Shown here piece by piece: positions 57,708 through 64,000 of a stretch of 64,000 bases of DNA (within the stretch, counting starts at the first letter, position 1; the number at the start of each line of letters is the position of its first letter). The translations under genes were made by a program, and so were the position numbers. The notes under the pieces are model-generated. The model did no database searches. It saw nothing but the letters and a program-made list of their open reading frames with translations, and was not told the origin of the DNA. This DNA comes from Sporobacter sp963663605 (GTDB taxonomy: Bacteria; Bacillota; Clostridia; Oscillospirales; Oscillospiraceae), in assembly GCA_963663605.2 (NCBI GenBank), contig CAXXVF010000002.1:2108001-2172000 (forward strand), read 5' to 3'.

Positions 57708-58145
57708 TTATTTAAACAGGCAGTAAAGGATGCCGTAAAGGATGGACGCCGTTATACCGAATACGATTACCGGGCCGGCAATGACAAACATTTTTGCGCT
57801 CATTCCCGTTATAATGCCTTCACTTTTAAATTCAAGCGCAGGGGCAGCAACGGAATTGGCAAAACCGGTAATCGGCACAAGCGTCCCGGCGCCTGAAAAT
57901 TTCGCCAGATTGTCGTATACTTTAAGTCCGGTTAAAAGTGCACCGAGAAATACGAGCGTTATGGACGTCGCTGTTCCCGCGCCGTCTTTTGGCAGCCCGG
58001 CATATTTATATGCGTTTATGAGCGCCTGACCAATACAGCATATGATACCTCCGGAAACAAAAGCCTTCGCCATATTAGCCAGAAGCGGTGATTTTGGCGC
58101 TTTTTTTTTAACGTAATTGCCGTATTCCTTTTTTGTCATTTTCAT
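57708..58145 (-). CDS. spoVAC: Stage V sporulation protein AC
   Basis: A 145-residue inner-membrane channel protein for uptake and release of dipicolinic acid in spores. Four to five hydrophobic segments include FVSGGIICCIGQALINAYKYAGL, TLVFLGALLTGLKVYDNLAKFSGAGTLVPITGFANSVAAPALEFKSEG, the family hallmark region. The start at 58145 has AGGAGGTGG upstream; longer frames cross the rplQ terminator. In spore formers spoVAC usually sits with spoVAD and spoVAE; here it stands alone between an XpaC-like gene and rplQ. This is the clearest sign that the organism sporulates. Confidence 0.92.
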   Translation of the reverse strand: MKMTKKEYGNYVKKKAPKSPLLANMAKAFVSGGIICCIGQALINAYKYAGLPKDGAGTATSITLVFLGALLTGLKVYDNLAKFSGAGTLVPITGFANSVAAPALEFKSEGIITGMSAKMFVIAGPVIVFGITASILYGILYCLFK

Positions 58146-58235
58146 GGCGTCCACCTCCTGGTTTATCTTTTCCTGCGAATACCTGTTTATACTGTTGACA
58201 AAGGAATCGGAGATACCTTTGTCAACAAAATGAAA

Positions 58236-58268
58236 GAAGGTGTGCCGCCAAGCTGCAGGCACACCTTC
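58236..58268 (-). terminator. Terminator after rplQ
   Basis: GAAGGTGTGCC (58236-58246) pairs with GGCACACCTTC (58258-58268), followed on the minus strand by TTTCATTTTG. It ends the ribosomal-protein operon. Confidence 0.9.
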
Positions 58269-58288
58269 CGTATTCATGCATCTATTTA

Positions 58289-58633
58289 TTACTTTACCAG
58301 TTCGATGACGGCCATTTCCGCTGCGTCTCCGCGCCGCGGACCGATACGCGTGATGCGCGTATAACCGCCGTTTCTCTCGGCATACTGTCCGGCAAGATCC
58401 TTGAACACTTTCGTCACCACATCTTCCCTCGTTATGAAAGACAGCGCCTGACGTCTTGACGCCAGCGTGTTCTTCTTGCCAAGTGTTATCATTTTCTCGG
58501 CGATCGGCGCGATCTCTTTGGCACGCGTTATTGTCGTCTCCATATTCCCTTTATCGAGGAAATCCGTGACCTGCTGTCTGAGCATCGCGATGCGCTGATC
58601 CGTCGGTTTGCCGAGTTTACGTACTCCAGGCAT
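58289..58633 (-). CDS. rplQ: 50S ribosomal protein L17
   Basis: A 114-residue ribosomal protein near the exit tunnel. It starts MPGVRKLGKPTDQRIAMLRQQVTDFL and contains KMITLGKKNTLASRRQALSFI and the C-terminal YTRITRIGPRRGDAAEMAVIEL, all family hallmarks. It is the last gene of the superoperon and is followed by a terminator; it lies 31 bases after rpoA. The N-terminal start lacks the usual MxYRKLGR form slightly, which is a normal variation. Confidence 0.96.
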   Translation of the reverse strand: MPGVRKLGKPTDQRIAMLRQQVTDFLDKGNMETTITRAKEIAPIAEKMITLGKKNTLASRRQALSFITREDVVTKVFKDLAGQYAERNGGYTRITRIGPRRGDAAEMAVIELVK

Positions 58634-58664
58634 GTCGTCTGCCTCCTTGTTATGAGATATTTAA

Positions 58665-59615
58665 TCAGGTGTTTTCATCGCTTGCCAGGGAAAGTCCCAT
58701 CATAGCCAACTTGTGGACAACTTCCTCCAGCGATTTGCGTCCAAGGTTCCTGACTTTAATCATTTCTTCCTCGGACTTTGATATGAGATCCTCGACGGTG
58801 TTTATATTGGCACGCTTGAGACAGTTGAAGCTTCGAACCGACAGATCCAGTTCTTCAATCGTCATCTCAAGCACCTTGTCCCGCTGTGTCTCGGCTTTTT
58901 CCACAACAGTCGACTTGTTGCTGATGGTCTCCGAAAGATCGGTAAACAGCACAAAGTGGTCGCAAAGGATCTTTGCCCCTAAAGACACGGCGTCTCTGGC
59001 CGAAATGGTTTTATCCGTCCATACCTCCAGCGTCAGCTTGTCAAAGTCGGTCATATTGCCGACACGCGTGTTTTCGACGGTATAGTTGACCTTCTGCACC
59101 GGCGTATAAATGGAATCGATCGGAATCACGCCGATAATCGGCTGCTGCAGCTTATTGCGCTCTGCCGGGACATATCCTCTTCCGTGACCAATCGTCATCT
59201 CGATGCTCAGGGAAGCGTCCGCCGACAGCGTCGCTATATGCAGTTCGGGGTTTAAAATCTCAACCTCGCTGTCCGGCTTGATATCTCCGGCTTTTACTTC
59301 GCGTTCGCCTACCGCTTCAATATAGATTGTTTTGGTCCTTTGGCTGTGAAGCCGTGCGATGATACCCTTGATATTTAAGATTATCTCTGTGACGTCTTCC
59401 TTAACGCCCGGTATCGTCGAAAACTCATGCTGTATTCCGGCAAATTTCACTGTCGTTACAGCGGTGCCGGGAAGAGATGATAATAGTATCCTTCGAAGAG
59501 AGTTACCTAAGGTTGTACCATAACCGCGTTCCAGTGGTTCAACGATATATTTGCCGTAAGAGTCGTCACCGGGGGTTTCAATACATTCAATGCGCGGCCG
59601 TTCTATTTCTACCAT
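58665..59615 (-). CDS. rpoA: RNA polymerase subunit alpha
   Basis: A 316-residue subunit needed for polymerase assembly and contact with activators and UP elements. The N-terminal assembly domain (about residues 1-230) has YGKYIVEPLERGYGTTLGNSLRRILLSSLPG and MEIERGRGYV-type text as TIGHGRGYVPAERNK. The C-terminal domain (about 250-316) has LDLSVRSFNCLKRANINTVEDL and RNLGRKSLEEV. It lies between rpsD and rplQ, as in all Firmicutes. The CTD could act at the strong S-layer promoters. Confidence 0.97.
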   Translation of the reverse strand: MVEIERPRIECIETPGDDSYGKYIVEPLERGYGTTLGNSLRRILLSSLPGTAVTTVKFAGIQHEFSTIPGVKEDVTEIILNIKGIIARLHSQRTKTIYIEAVGEREVKAGDIKPDSEVEILNPELHIATLSADASLSIEMTIGHGRGYVPAERNKLQQPIIGVIPIDSIYTPVQKVNYTVENTRVGNMTDFDKLTLEVWTDKTISARDAVSLGAKILCDHFVLFTDLSETISNKSTVVEKAETQRDKVLEMTIEELDLSVRSFNCLKRANINTVEDLISKSEEEMIKVRNLGRKSLEEVVHKLAMMGLSLASDENT

Positions 59616-59684
59616 ATATACCCTCCTTCAATGATCGGTGTAAACACCGCAGTTTTCCAGCTATCCAATATGAGGGCTTGATTA

Positions 59685-60314
59685 TTACTTCGAATAAAGC
59701 TCAACGATCAGCTGTTCCGTGATGGGCAGGTCAATGTCCTCCCTTGTTGGGAACCCGGCGATCTTGGCGGTATGCGAAGCAACATCGTACTCAAGCCACT
59801 TGGGCGGCTGCCTGAAGGAATTGGCTTCTATAACGGACTTAAACTTATCAAGGGACCGGCTGGATTCCTTCAGCGACAGGACCATGCCCGGCTTGACAAG
59901 AAAAGACGGAATGTTGACTTTTTTACCATCGATGGTGAAATGTCCATGCAGGACAAGTTGCCTTGCTTCAGCGCGGCTCATAGCGAAGCCGAGCCTGTAA
60001 ACCGTGTTATCCAAGCGTCTTTCAAGCAGGGAAAGCAGGTTTTCACCCGTCTTGCCCTTCATCTTGATAGCCATTTCGTAATAGCTCCGGAACTGGCTTT
60101 CAAGAACGCCGTAATACCTTTTTGCTTTCTGTTTTTCACGCAGCTGCGTACCGTATTCTGAAGGCTTGGATCTTCTGTTCTGCCCTTGCTGGCCGGGAGC
60201 ATACGGTCTCCGGTCTAAAGCGCATTTTTCCGTATAGCACCGGTCGCCCTTTAAAAAGAGCTTCTGGTTCTCTCTGCGGCAAAGGCGGCAGACTGCGTCT
60301 GTATATCTTGCCAT
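59685..60314 (-). CDS. rpsD: 30S ribosomal protein S4
   Basis: A 209-residue primary 16S rRNA-binding protein. A zinc-type motif C-x2-C-x13-C-x4-C is present at Cys9, Cys12, Cys26 and Cys31, so this is the C+ form. The S4 domain has RLDNTVYRLGFAMSRAEARQLVLHGHFTIDGKKVNIPSF. It lies between rpsK and rpoA. In many Firmicutes rpsD is elsewhere; here it stays in the operon as in enterobacteria and Clostridia. It is preceded by a GGAGG site. Confidence 0.96.
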   Translation of the reverse strand: MARYTDAVCRLCRRENQKLFLKGDRCYTEKCALDRRPYAPGQQGQNRRSKPSEYGTQLREKQKAKRYYGVLESQFRSYYEMAIKMKGKTGENLLSLLERRLDNTVYRLGFAMSRAEARQLVLHGHFTIDGKKVNIPSFLVKPGMVLSLKESSRSLDKFKSVIEANSFRQPPKWLEYDVASHTAKIAGFPTREDIDLPITEQLIVELYSK

Positions 60315-60328
60315 TTACTCAAACCTCC

Positions 60329-60727
60329 TTATACTCTGCGTCTTTTAGGCGGGCGGCAGCCGTTATGCGGAATAGGCGTCACGTCCTTGATCATCGTGAC
60401 TTCCAGTCCTGCCGACTGCAGTGCGCGGATAGCTGCTTCCCGTCCGGAACCGGGACCCTTTACGAAGACCTCCACGGTCTTCAGTCCATGCTCCATCGCC
60501 GCATTGGCCGCCGTTTCAGCCGCCGTCTGAGCGGCAAACGGCGTCGACTTCCTGCTGCCCCTGAATCCCATGCCGCCGGACGATGCCCAGGAGATCGCAT
60601 TGCCGGCCGTATCCGTGATCGTTACCATGGTATTATTAAAAGACGAGCGGATATGGACCGCGCCCTTCTCGATGTTCTTACGTTCGCGGCGTCTTTTGAT
60701 AACGCGTTTGCCCTTGGGTGCTGCCAT
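60329..60727 (-). CDS. rpsK: 30S ribosomal protein S11
   Basis: A 132-residue protein of the 30S platform. The conserved core is VHIRSSFNNTMVTITDTAGNAISWASSGGMGFRGSRKSTPFAAQTAAE, and the end is VTPIPHNGCRPPKRRRV, the family signature. It lies 15 bases after rpsM and 14 bases before rpsD. The length and N-terminal basic extension are normal. Confidence 0.97.
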   Translation of the reverse strand: MAAPKGKRVIKRRRERKNIEKGAVHIRSSFNNTMVTITDTAGNAISWASSGGMGFRGSRKSTPFAAQTAAETAANAAMEHGLKTVEVFVKGPGSGREAAIRALQSAGLEVTMIKDVTPIPHNGCRPPKRRRV

Positions 60728-60742
60728 TAATAACCCTCCCCC

Positions 60743-61111
60743 TTACTTCTTCTTGTTGGCGATTGTACGCTTCGGCCCTTTACGGGTGCGTGCATTCGTC
60801 TTGCTTCTCTGGCCGCGGACGGGAAGGCCTCTTCTGTGGCGCATGCCGCGATAGCAGCCGATCTCGGTCAGGCGTTTTACATCCATAGCGACAGTCCGCC
60901 TGAGATCTCCTTCGACCCTGTAACTCTTATCGATACACTCACGCAGCGCGGTTTCTTCCGCCTCAGTGAGATTTTTGACTCTTGTGTCAGGATTGATACC
61001 GGTTTCTTCAATGATCTTTTTTGCGCTGCTTCTCCCGATACCAAAGACATATGTCAGACCGATTTCGATCCGCTTGTCTTTCGGCAGGTCAACACCGGAT
61101 ATACGTGCCAT
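60743..61111 (-). CDS. rpsM: 30S ribosomal protein S13
   Basis: A 122-residue protein of the 30S head that contacts P-site tRNA. It begins MARISGVDLPKDKRIEIGLTYVFGIGRSSAKKI and ends RTRKGPKRTIANKKK, with RGMRHRRGLPVRGQRSKTNART as the C-terminal hallmark. The ATG at 61111 is chosen by family comparison; a TTG nine bases upstream with AAAGGA closer to it is possible. It lies after the rpmJ gene and before rpsK. Confidence 0.95.
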   Translation of the reverse strand: MARISGVDLPKDKRIEIGLTYVFGIGRSSAKKIIEETGINPDTRVKNLTEAEETALRECIDKSYRVEGDLRRTVAMDVKRLTEIGCYRGMRHRRGLPVRGQRSKTNARTRKGPKRTIANKKK

Positions 61112-61155
61112 ATTTTTCAATCATTCCTTTCGTTCAAATGCGAAAATCAGCAGAT

Positions 61156-61269
61156 TCAGCCCTGCCTCTGCTTATGCTTCGGGTTGCTGCAAATTACCAT
61201 AATTTTGCCCTTGCGTTTGATGACTTTGCACTTTTCACACATGGGCTTAACGGACGGTCGTACTTTCAT
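61156..61269 (-). CDS. rpmJ: 50S ribosomal protein L36
   Basis: A 37-residue zinc-binding ribosomal protein, found by translating the minus strand between rpsM and infA. It reads MKVRPSVKPMCEKCKVIKRK and then GKIMVICSNPKHKQRQG, with the zinc ligands Cys11, Cys14, Cys27 and His32, so this is the C+ form. The GGAGAAA upstream is about 13 bases from the ATG, a long spacing. Its position in the infA-rpmJ-rpsM order is conserved. Confidence 0.97.
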   Translation of the reverse strand: MKVRPSVKPMCEKCKVIKRKGKIMVICSNPKHKQRQG

Positions 61270-61379
61270 ATTAAGCATCCATTTCTCCGGCGACGGAGTG
61301 CATTTTTCGGCGCTGCTTATCATCCCTCGCCGGTGAAACGATAAGTAAGAAGCTGTGCAATCCGCTCAACGCGGTCTGC

Positions 61380-61598
61380 TTACTTGCTCCGCCATGTAAT
61401 CCTGCCGCGCGTCAGGTCGTACGGGGACATTTGGACCGTAACCTTGTCTCCGGGCAGTATGCGGATAAAATGCATACGGAGCTTTCCGGAGATATGCGCT
61501 AAAATTGTGTGACCGTTGCCAATATCCACATGGAACATCGTATTGGGCAGCGATTCGAGAACAACGCCTTCCAGCTCAATCATATCGTCCTTCGCCAT
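61380..61598 (-). CDS. infA: Translation initiation factor IF-1
   Basis: A 72-residue OB-fold protein that occupies the A site during initiation. The sequence AKDDMIELEGVVLESLPNTMFHVDIGNGHTILAHISGKLRMHFIRILPGDKVTVQMSPYDLTRGRITWR covers the whole fold and shows every conserved position. It lies directly after the KOW-domain gene (two bases) and 110 bases before rpmJ. Confidence 0.97.
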   Translation of the reverse strand: MAKDDMIELEGVVLESLPNTMFHVDIGNGHTILAHISGKLRMHFIRILPGDKVTVQMSPYDLTRGRITWRSK

Positions 61599-61600
61599 TT

Positions 61601-61885
61601 TTACATACCTCCTTTTTCTCCTGTTGCTACCAAATATCCCGCCAGCGAACGTCTTATTTCGCTGTTGGTTACCTTTTCGCCATTTTTTATTTTTGTGGCG
61701 GTTCGGCCTGTGTCATGCGACTCAAGCCGCAAATGCTTCAGTTTTTTTCTCTTTGGTTTCTCAACCCGGCGATTTTTCCCGTCGCAAAGGAACGCGTAGT
61801 TCTCTTCCTTTGAGATGACGAAGAACCGCTTGCCTTTATCTCTTCCGTTTAAGGAGATTACGATGTCAGCTGTGTCTATTTCCAT
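61601..61885 (-). CDS. KOW-domain RNA-binding protein
   Basis: A 94-residue basic protein with an L14e/KOW-like domain near the N-terminus (IVISLNGRDKGKRFFVISKEENYAFLCDGKNRRVEKPKRKKLKHLRL). It is found between map and infA in many Clostridia and is probably a ribosome-associated or RNA-binding protein; no function is established. The start is either ATG 61885 or GTG 61891 (GTGA overlap with the map stop); AGGAG lies ten and four bases upstream respectively. I prefer the ATG. Confidence 0.82.
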   Translation of the reverse strand: MEIDTADIVISLNGRDKGKRFFVISKEENYAFLCDGKNRRVEKPKRKKLKHLRLESHDTGRTATKIKNGEKVTNSEIRRSLAGYLVATGEKGGM

Positions 61886-61887
61886 AG

Positions 61888-62643
61888 TCACATATCTCCT
61901 GCCGTTGTCAGAATCTCAGGCGCGCCGTCCGTTACGAGAATCGAATTCTCATAATGAGCCGACAGCTTCCCGTCAAGCGTAACTACGGTCCATTTATCTC
62001 GGAGCACTTTAACGGTGCCGACGCCGGCATTGACCATCGGCTCAACAGCCAGTGTCATACCTCGCAGAAGCCGCGCCCCATGACCGGGGTTCCCATAATT
62101 GGGTACCTCCGGCTGCTCGTGCAGCTCTGCGCCGACACCATGCCCAACGTAGTCCCGGACTACCGAGAATCCGTTTGATTCGACATAGTCTTGTACCGCG
62201 TGCGATATGTCGGAAACCCTATACCCTTCGCGGGCATACCGGATACCTTCGAAAAAGCTCTGCTTCGTAACGGAAATAAGCCTTTTTACTTTTTCGCCGA
62301 CAGTACCGACAACAAACGTCGCGGCACAGTCCCCGATATAACCGTCTTTCGTCGCTCCGACGTCAATACTGATGATATCGCCGTCTTTAAGCATCGTATT
62401 ATCCGGTATACCGTGGATCACCTGTTCGTTTACCGAAGTACAGACGCTCGCTGGAAATCCTCCGTAATTGAGGAATGTGGGCGCTGCGCCTTCGGAAATA
62501 ATGAATTTGTGGACTTCCCGGTCGATCTGTTTTGTCAATACGCCGGCCGTCGCCATTTCCCCTGCTAAGGCACGGGCAGCCGCGGCAATTCTGCCGGCAC
62601 GGCGCATAAGATCAATTTCTCTGGTTGATTTTATCTTGATCAT
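61888..62643 (-). CDS. map: Methionine aminopeptidase, type I
   Basis: A 251-residue metalloenzyme that removes N-terminal methionine from new proteins. The pita-bread fold has the metal ligands in DVGATKDGYIGDCAATF (two aspartates), the GHGVGAELHEQPEVPNYG histidine and the later glutamates in AVEPMVN. It lies after adk (one base) and overlaps the KOW gene start. The compact form without a zinc-finger extension is typical. Confidence 0.97.
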   Translation of the reverse strand: MIKIKSTREIDLMRRAGRIAAAARALAGEMATAGVLTKQIDREVHKFIISEGAAPTFLNYGGFPASVCTSVNEQVIHGIPDNTMLKDGDIISIDVGATKDGYIGDCAATFVVGTVGEKVKRLISVTKQSFFEGIRYAREGYRVSDISHAVQDYVESNGFSVVRDYVGHGVGAELHEQPEVPNYGNPGHGARLLRGMTLAVEPMVNAGVGTVKVLRDKWTVVTLDGKLSAHYENSILVTDGAPEILTTAGDM

Positions 62644-62644
62644 G

Positions 62645-63277
62645 TCAGATCCCCAGGGCCTTGAAAATGGCTTCGGTGGTGGCCTCGATTGTCGGCTGGT
62701 TGTTAACTGCTATCAATTGTCCTAATGACAGGTAATAATCTTTCAAAGGTTCTGTTTCCTCATGAAATACTTTCAGCCGCTGCTTAACCGTTTCCGGCTC
62801 ATCATCTTCTCGGATTGTCAATGCACCGCCACAGTTGTCGCAAATACCTTCTTTTTGCGGCGGCGCTGATACAACATGAAAAGTTGCCCCACAGGATGCG
62901 CAGGTCCTTCTTCCTGTCATGCGTTTTCCGATCTCACTGTCTGAAATCTCAATTGAGAGGGCAGTATCAACTTCAATCCCCGCTTTTTCAAGCGCCTCAG
63001 CCTGACTCAAAGTCCTCGGCATACCGTCAAGTATATATCCGTTCTCACAGTCTTTTTCCTTCAGTCGTTCTCTGATGATACTCATTATAAGCTCGTCTGG
63101 AACAAGCTGTCCGGAATCAATGATTGCCTTCACCTGATTTCCGACAGCCGTTCCGGTTTTAACGGTTGCTCTTAATAGATCACCAGTTGAAATCGTTGGA
63201 AGTAAAAGCCTGTCACTGAGGATTTTAGCCTGTGTGCCTTTACCCGCACCCGGAGCTCCCAATAAGACCAATTTCAA
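62645..63277 (-). CDS. adk: Adenylate kinase, zinc-type LID
   Basis: A 210-residue enzyme that balances ATP, ADP and AMP. The P-loop is GAPGAGKGT at residues 8-16; DGMPRTLSQAEAL lies in the NMP region. The LID has four cysteines, Cys126, Cys129, Cys146 and Cys149, so it binds zinc, typical of Gram-positive and other long-form enzymes. It lies between secY and map in the superoperon, one base before map. Confidence 0.97.
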   Translation of the reverse strand: MKLVLLGAPGAGKGTQAKILSDRLLLPTISTGDLLRATVKTGTAVGNQVKAIIDSGQLVPDELIMSIIRERLKEKDCENGYILDGMPRTLSQAEALEKAGIEVDTALSIEISDSEIGKRMTGRRTCASCGATFHVVSAPPQKEGICDNCGGALTIREDDEPETVKQRLKVFHEETEPLKDYYLSLGQLIAVNNQPTIEATTEAIFKALGI

Positions 63278-63289
63278 AGCGGAAACCTC

Positions 63290-64000
63290 CTACTCCAGGA
63301 ATCCCTTGTAATGACGCATGAGCATCTGCGCCTCAATTTGTCTGAGTGTGTCGAGCGCAACGCCGACGACGATGATGACAGATGTGCCTCCGATGGATAT
63401 GCCCAACGCGGCAGCATCGGCAGACAGCATGCTGATAATGATCGGCGAAAGCGCAATAACAGCGAGATACAGCGCCCCAAACATCGTGATCTTGTTGAGC
63501 ACCTTCTGGATAAACTCCGAAGTTGCCTTGCCCGGACGGAACCCGGGTATGAACCCGCCGTTCTTTTTCAGGTTGTTTGACACTTCTATGGGGTTAAACT
63601 GAATCGTCGAATAGAAATATGCAAAGAATATGATAAGCAGGAAATAGATCACAGCGTATATCACCGAATTAGTGTTAAACGCATTGATAAACCAGCTGTC
63701 CTGCCATTTCGGCACAAAGGCCGCAACCGTTGCAGGCATTGATGCGATCGACTGCGCGAAGATAATCGGCAGAACGCCGGACATATTGACCTTCATGGGC
63801 AGATGCGTCGACTGTCCGCCGTACATCTTACGCCCGACAACACGTTTAGCATACTGCACCGGTATTCGCCGCTCGGATTGCGTAACGATGACGATGAGAA
63901 TAATGATCGCCAGCGCGCCAAGGAGCAGCAGCGCCAAAGCCCACCAAGCCAGCGAGCCGGATGAAACGCTCGAGATCATCGTGGCAAGGTTGTTCGGGAA
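63290..64000 (-). CDS. secY: Protein translocase subunit SecY, C-terminal part
   Basis: The C-terminal 236 residues of the SecY channel; the start lies beyond the right edge. The frame is open to the last base of the window. It contains AWWALALLLLGALAIIILIVIVTQSERRIPVQYAKRVVGRKMYGG, NMSGVLPIIFAQSIASMPA and the cytoplasmic loop NNLKKNGGFIPGFRPGKATSEF before the last helices. The order secY-adk-map is standard. The window holds roughly the second half (TM6 onward) of the channel. Confidence 0.96.
   Translation of the reverse strand, partial: FPNNLATMISSVSSGSLAWWALALLLLGALAIIILIVIVTQSERRIPVQYAKRVVGRKMYGGQSTHLPMKVNMSGVLPIIFAQSIASMPATVAAFVPKWQDSWFINAFNTNSVIYAVIYFLLIIFFAYFYSTIQFNPIEVSNNLKKNGGFIPGFRPGKATSEFIQKVLNKITMFGALYLAVIALSPIIISMLSADAAALGISIGGTSVIIVVGVALDTLRQIEAQMLMRHYKGFLE

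Overview
The window looks like a chromosomal segment of an anaerobic, spore-forming, Gram-positive Clostridia, probably Oscillospiraceae/Ruminococcaceae. The evidence is an orphan spoVAC, two proteins with N-terminal SLH domains, a cysteine T-box, the Firmicutes gene order rimP-nusA-ylxR-ylxQ-infB-rbfA-nrnA-truB-ribF, and a KOW-domain gene between map and infA. Assignment below class level is inference, because no 16S rRNA or other diagnostic marker is present.

Positions 1 to about 25.5 kb are part of an integrative and conjugative element (ICE), almost entirely on the minus strand, which continues past the left edge. From left to right it holds: the start of a MobP3-type relaxase, a ribbon-helix-helix partner and a repeat-rich non-coding stretch that is a good oriT candidate; a type IV secretion (T4SS) block (NlpC/P60 hydrolase, VirB4, VirB3-like, VirB6/TrbL-like, VirB2-like); a MarR-MATE cargo cassette on the opposite strand that splits this block; SpoVG-, DUF3849- and AbrB-like proteins and a Dam-type methylase; a complete-looking Tad pilus module (pilin-like protein, two TadE-like proteins, prepilin peptidase, TadC, TadB, CpaF, TadZ, CpaB) with two secreted surface proteins; and an antirestriction block (two ArdA-like proteins around a DUF4314 protein). 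No integrase or coupling protein lies in the window.

At 25.8-26.45 kb a tRNA-Ala(CGC) gene sits next to the element. It is separated from its own promoter by three perfect 140-bp tandem repeats, each carrying the first 25 nt of the tRNA. To the right the chromosome is housekeeping: an alpha/beta hydrolase, a cluster of three DnaA boxes, tsaD-rimI-polA, a lipoprotein polysaccharide deacetylase, and a T-box-controlled cysE-cysS pair.

From 36 to 43 kb two paralogous S-layer-type genes follow each other. Each has a TTGACA-17-TATAAT promoter, an 11-bp-period direct repeat placed identically 22 bp upstream of the -35 box, and a 5' leader of about 420 nt. The leaders share helices and a conserved 16-nt core about 190 nt before the start codon. 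I recognise no known riboswitch class here, and this is the best candidate for an undescribed regulatory system in the window.

From 43.4 to 51.5 kb comes the rimP-nusA-infB-truB-ribF transcription/translation operon, with a terminator-like hairpin in its leader. Then follow a 504-residue HTH protein of unknown function, a sugar-type ABC ATPase and permease without a binding protein, an XpaC-like membrane protein and spoVAC. The right end is the distal part of the ribosomal superoperon on the minus strand: secY (cut by the window edge), adk, map, KOW protein, infA, rpmJ, rpsM, rpsK, rpsD, rpoA, rplQ.
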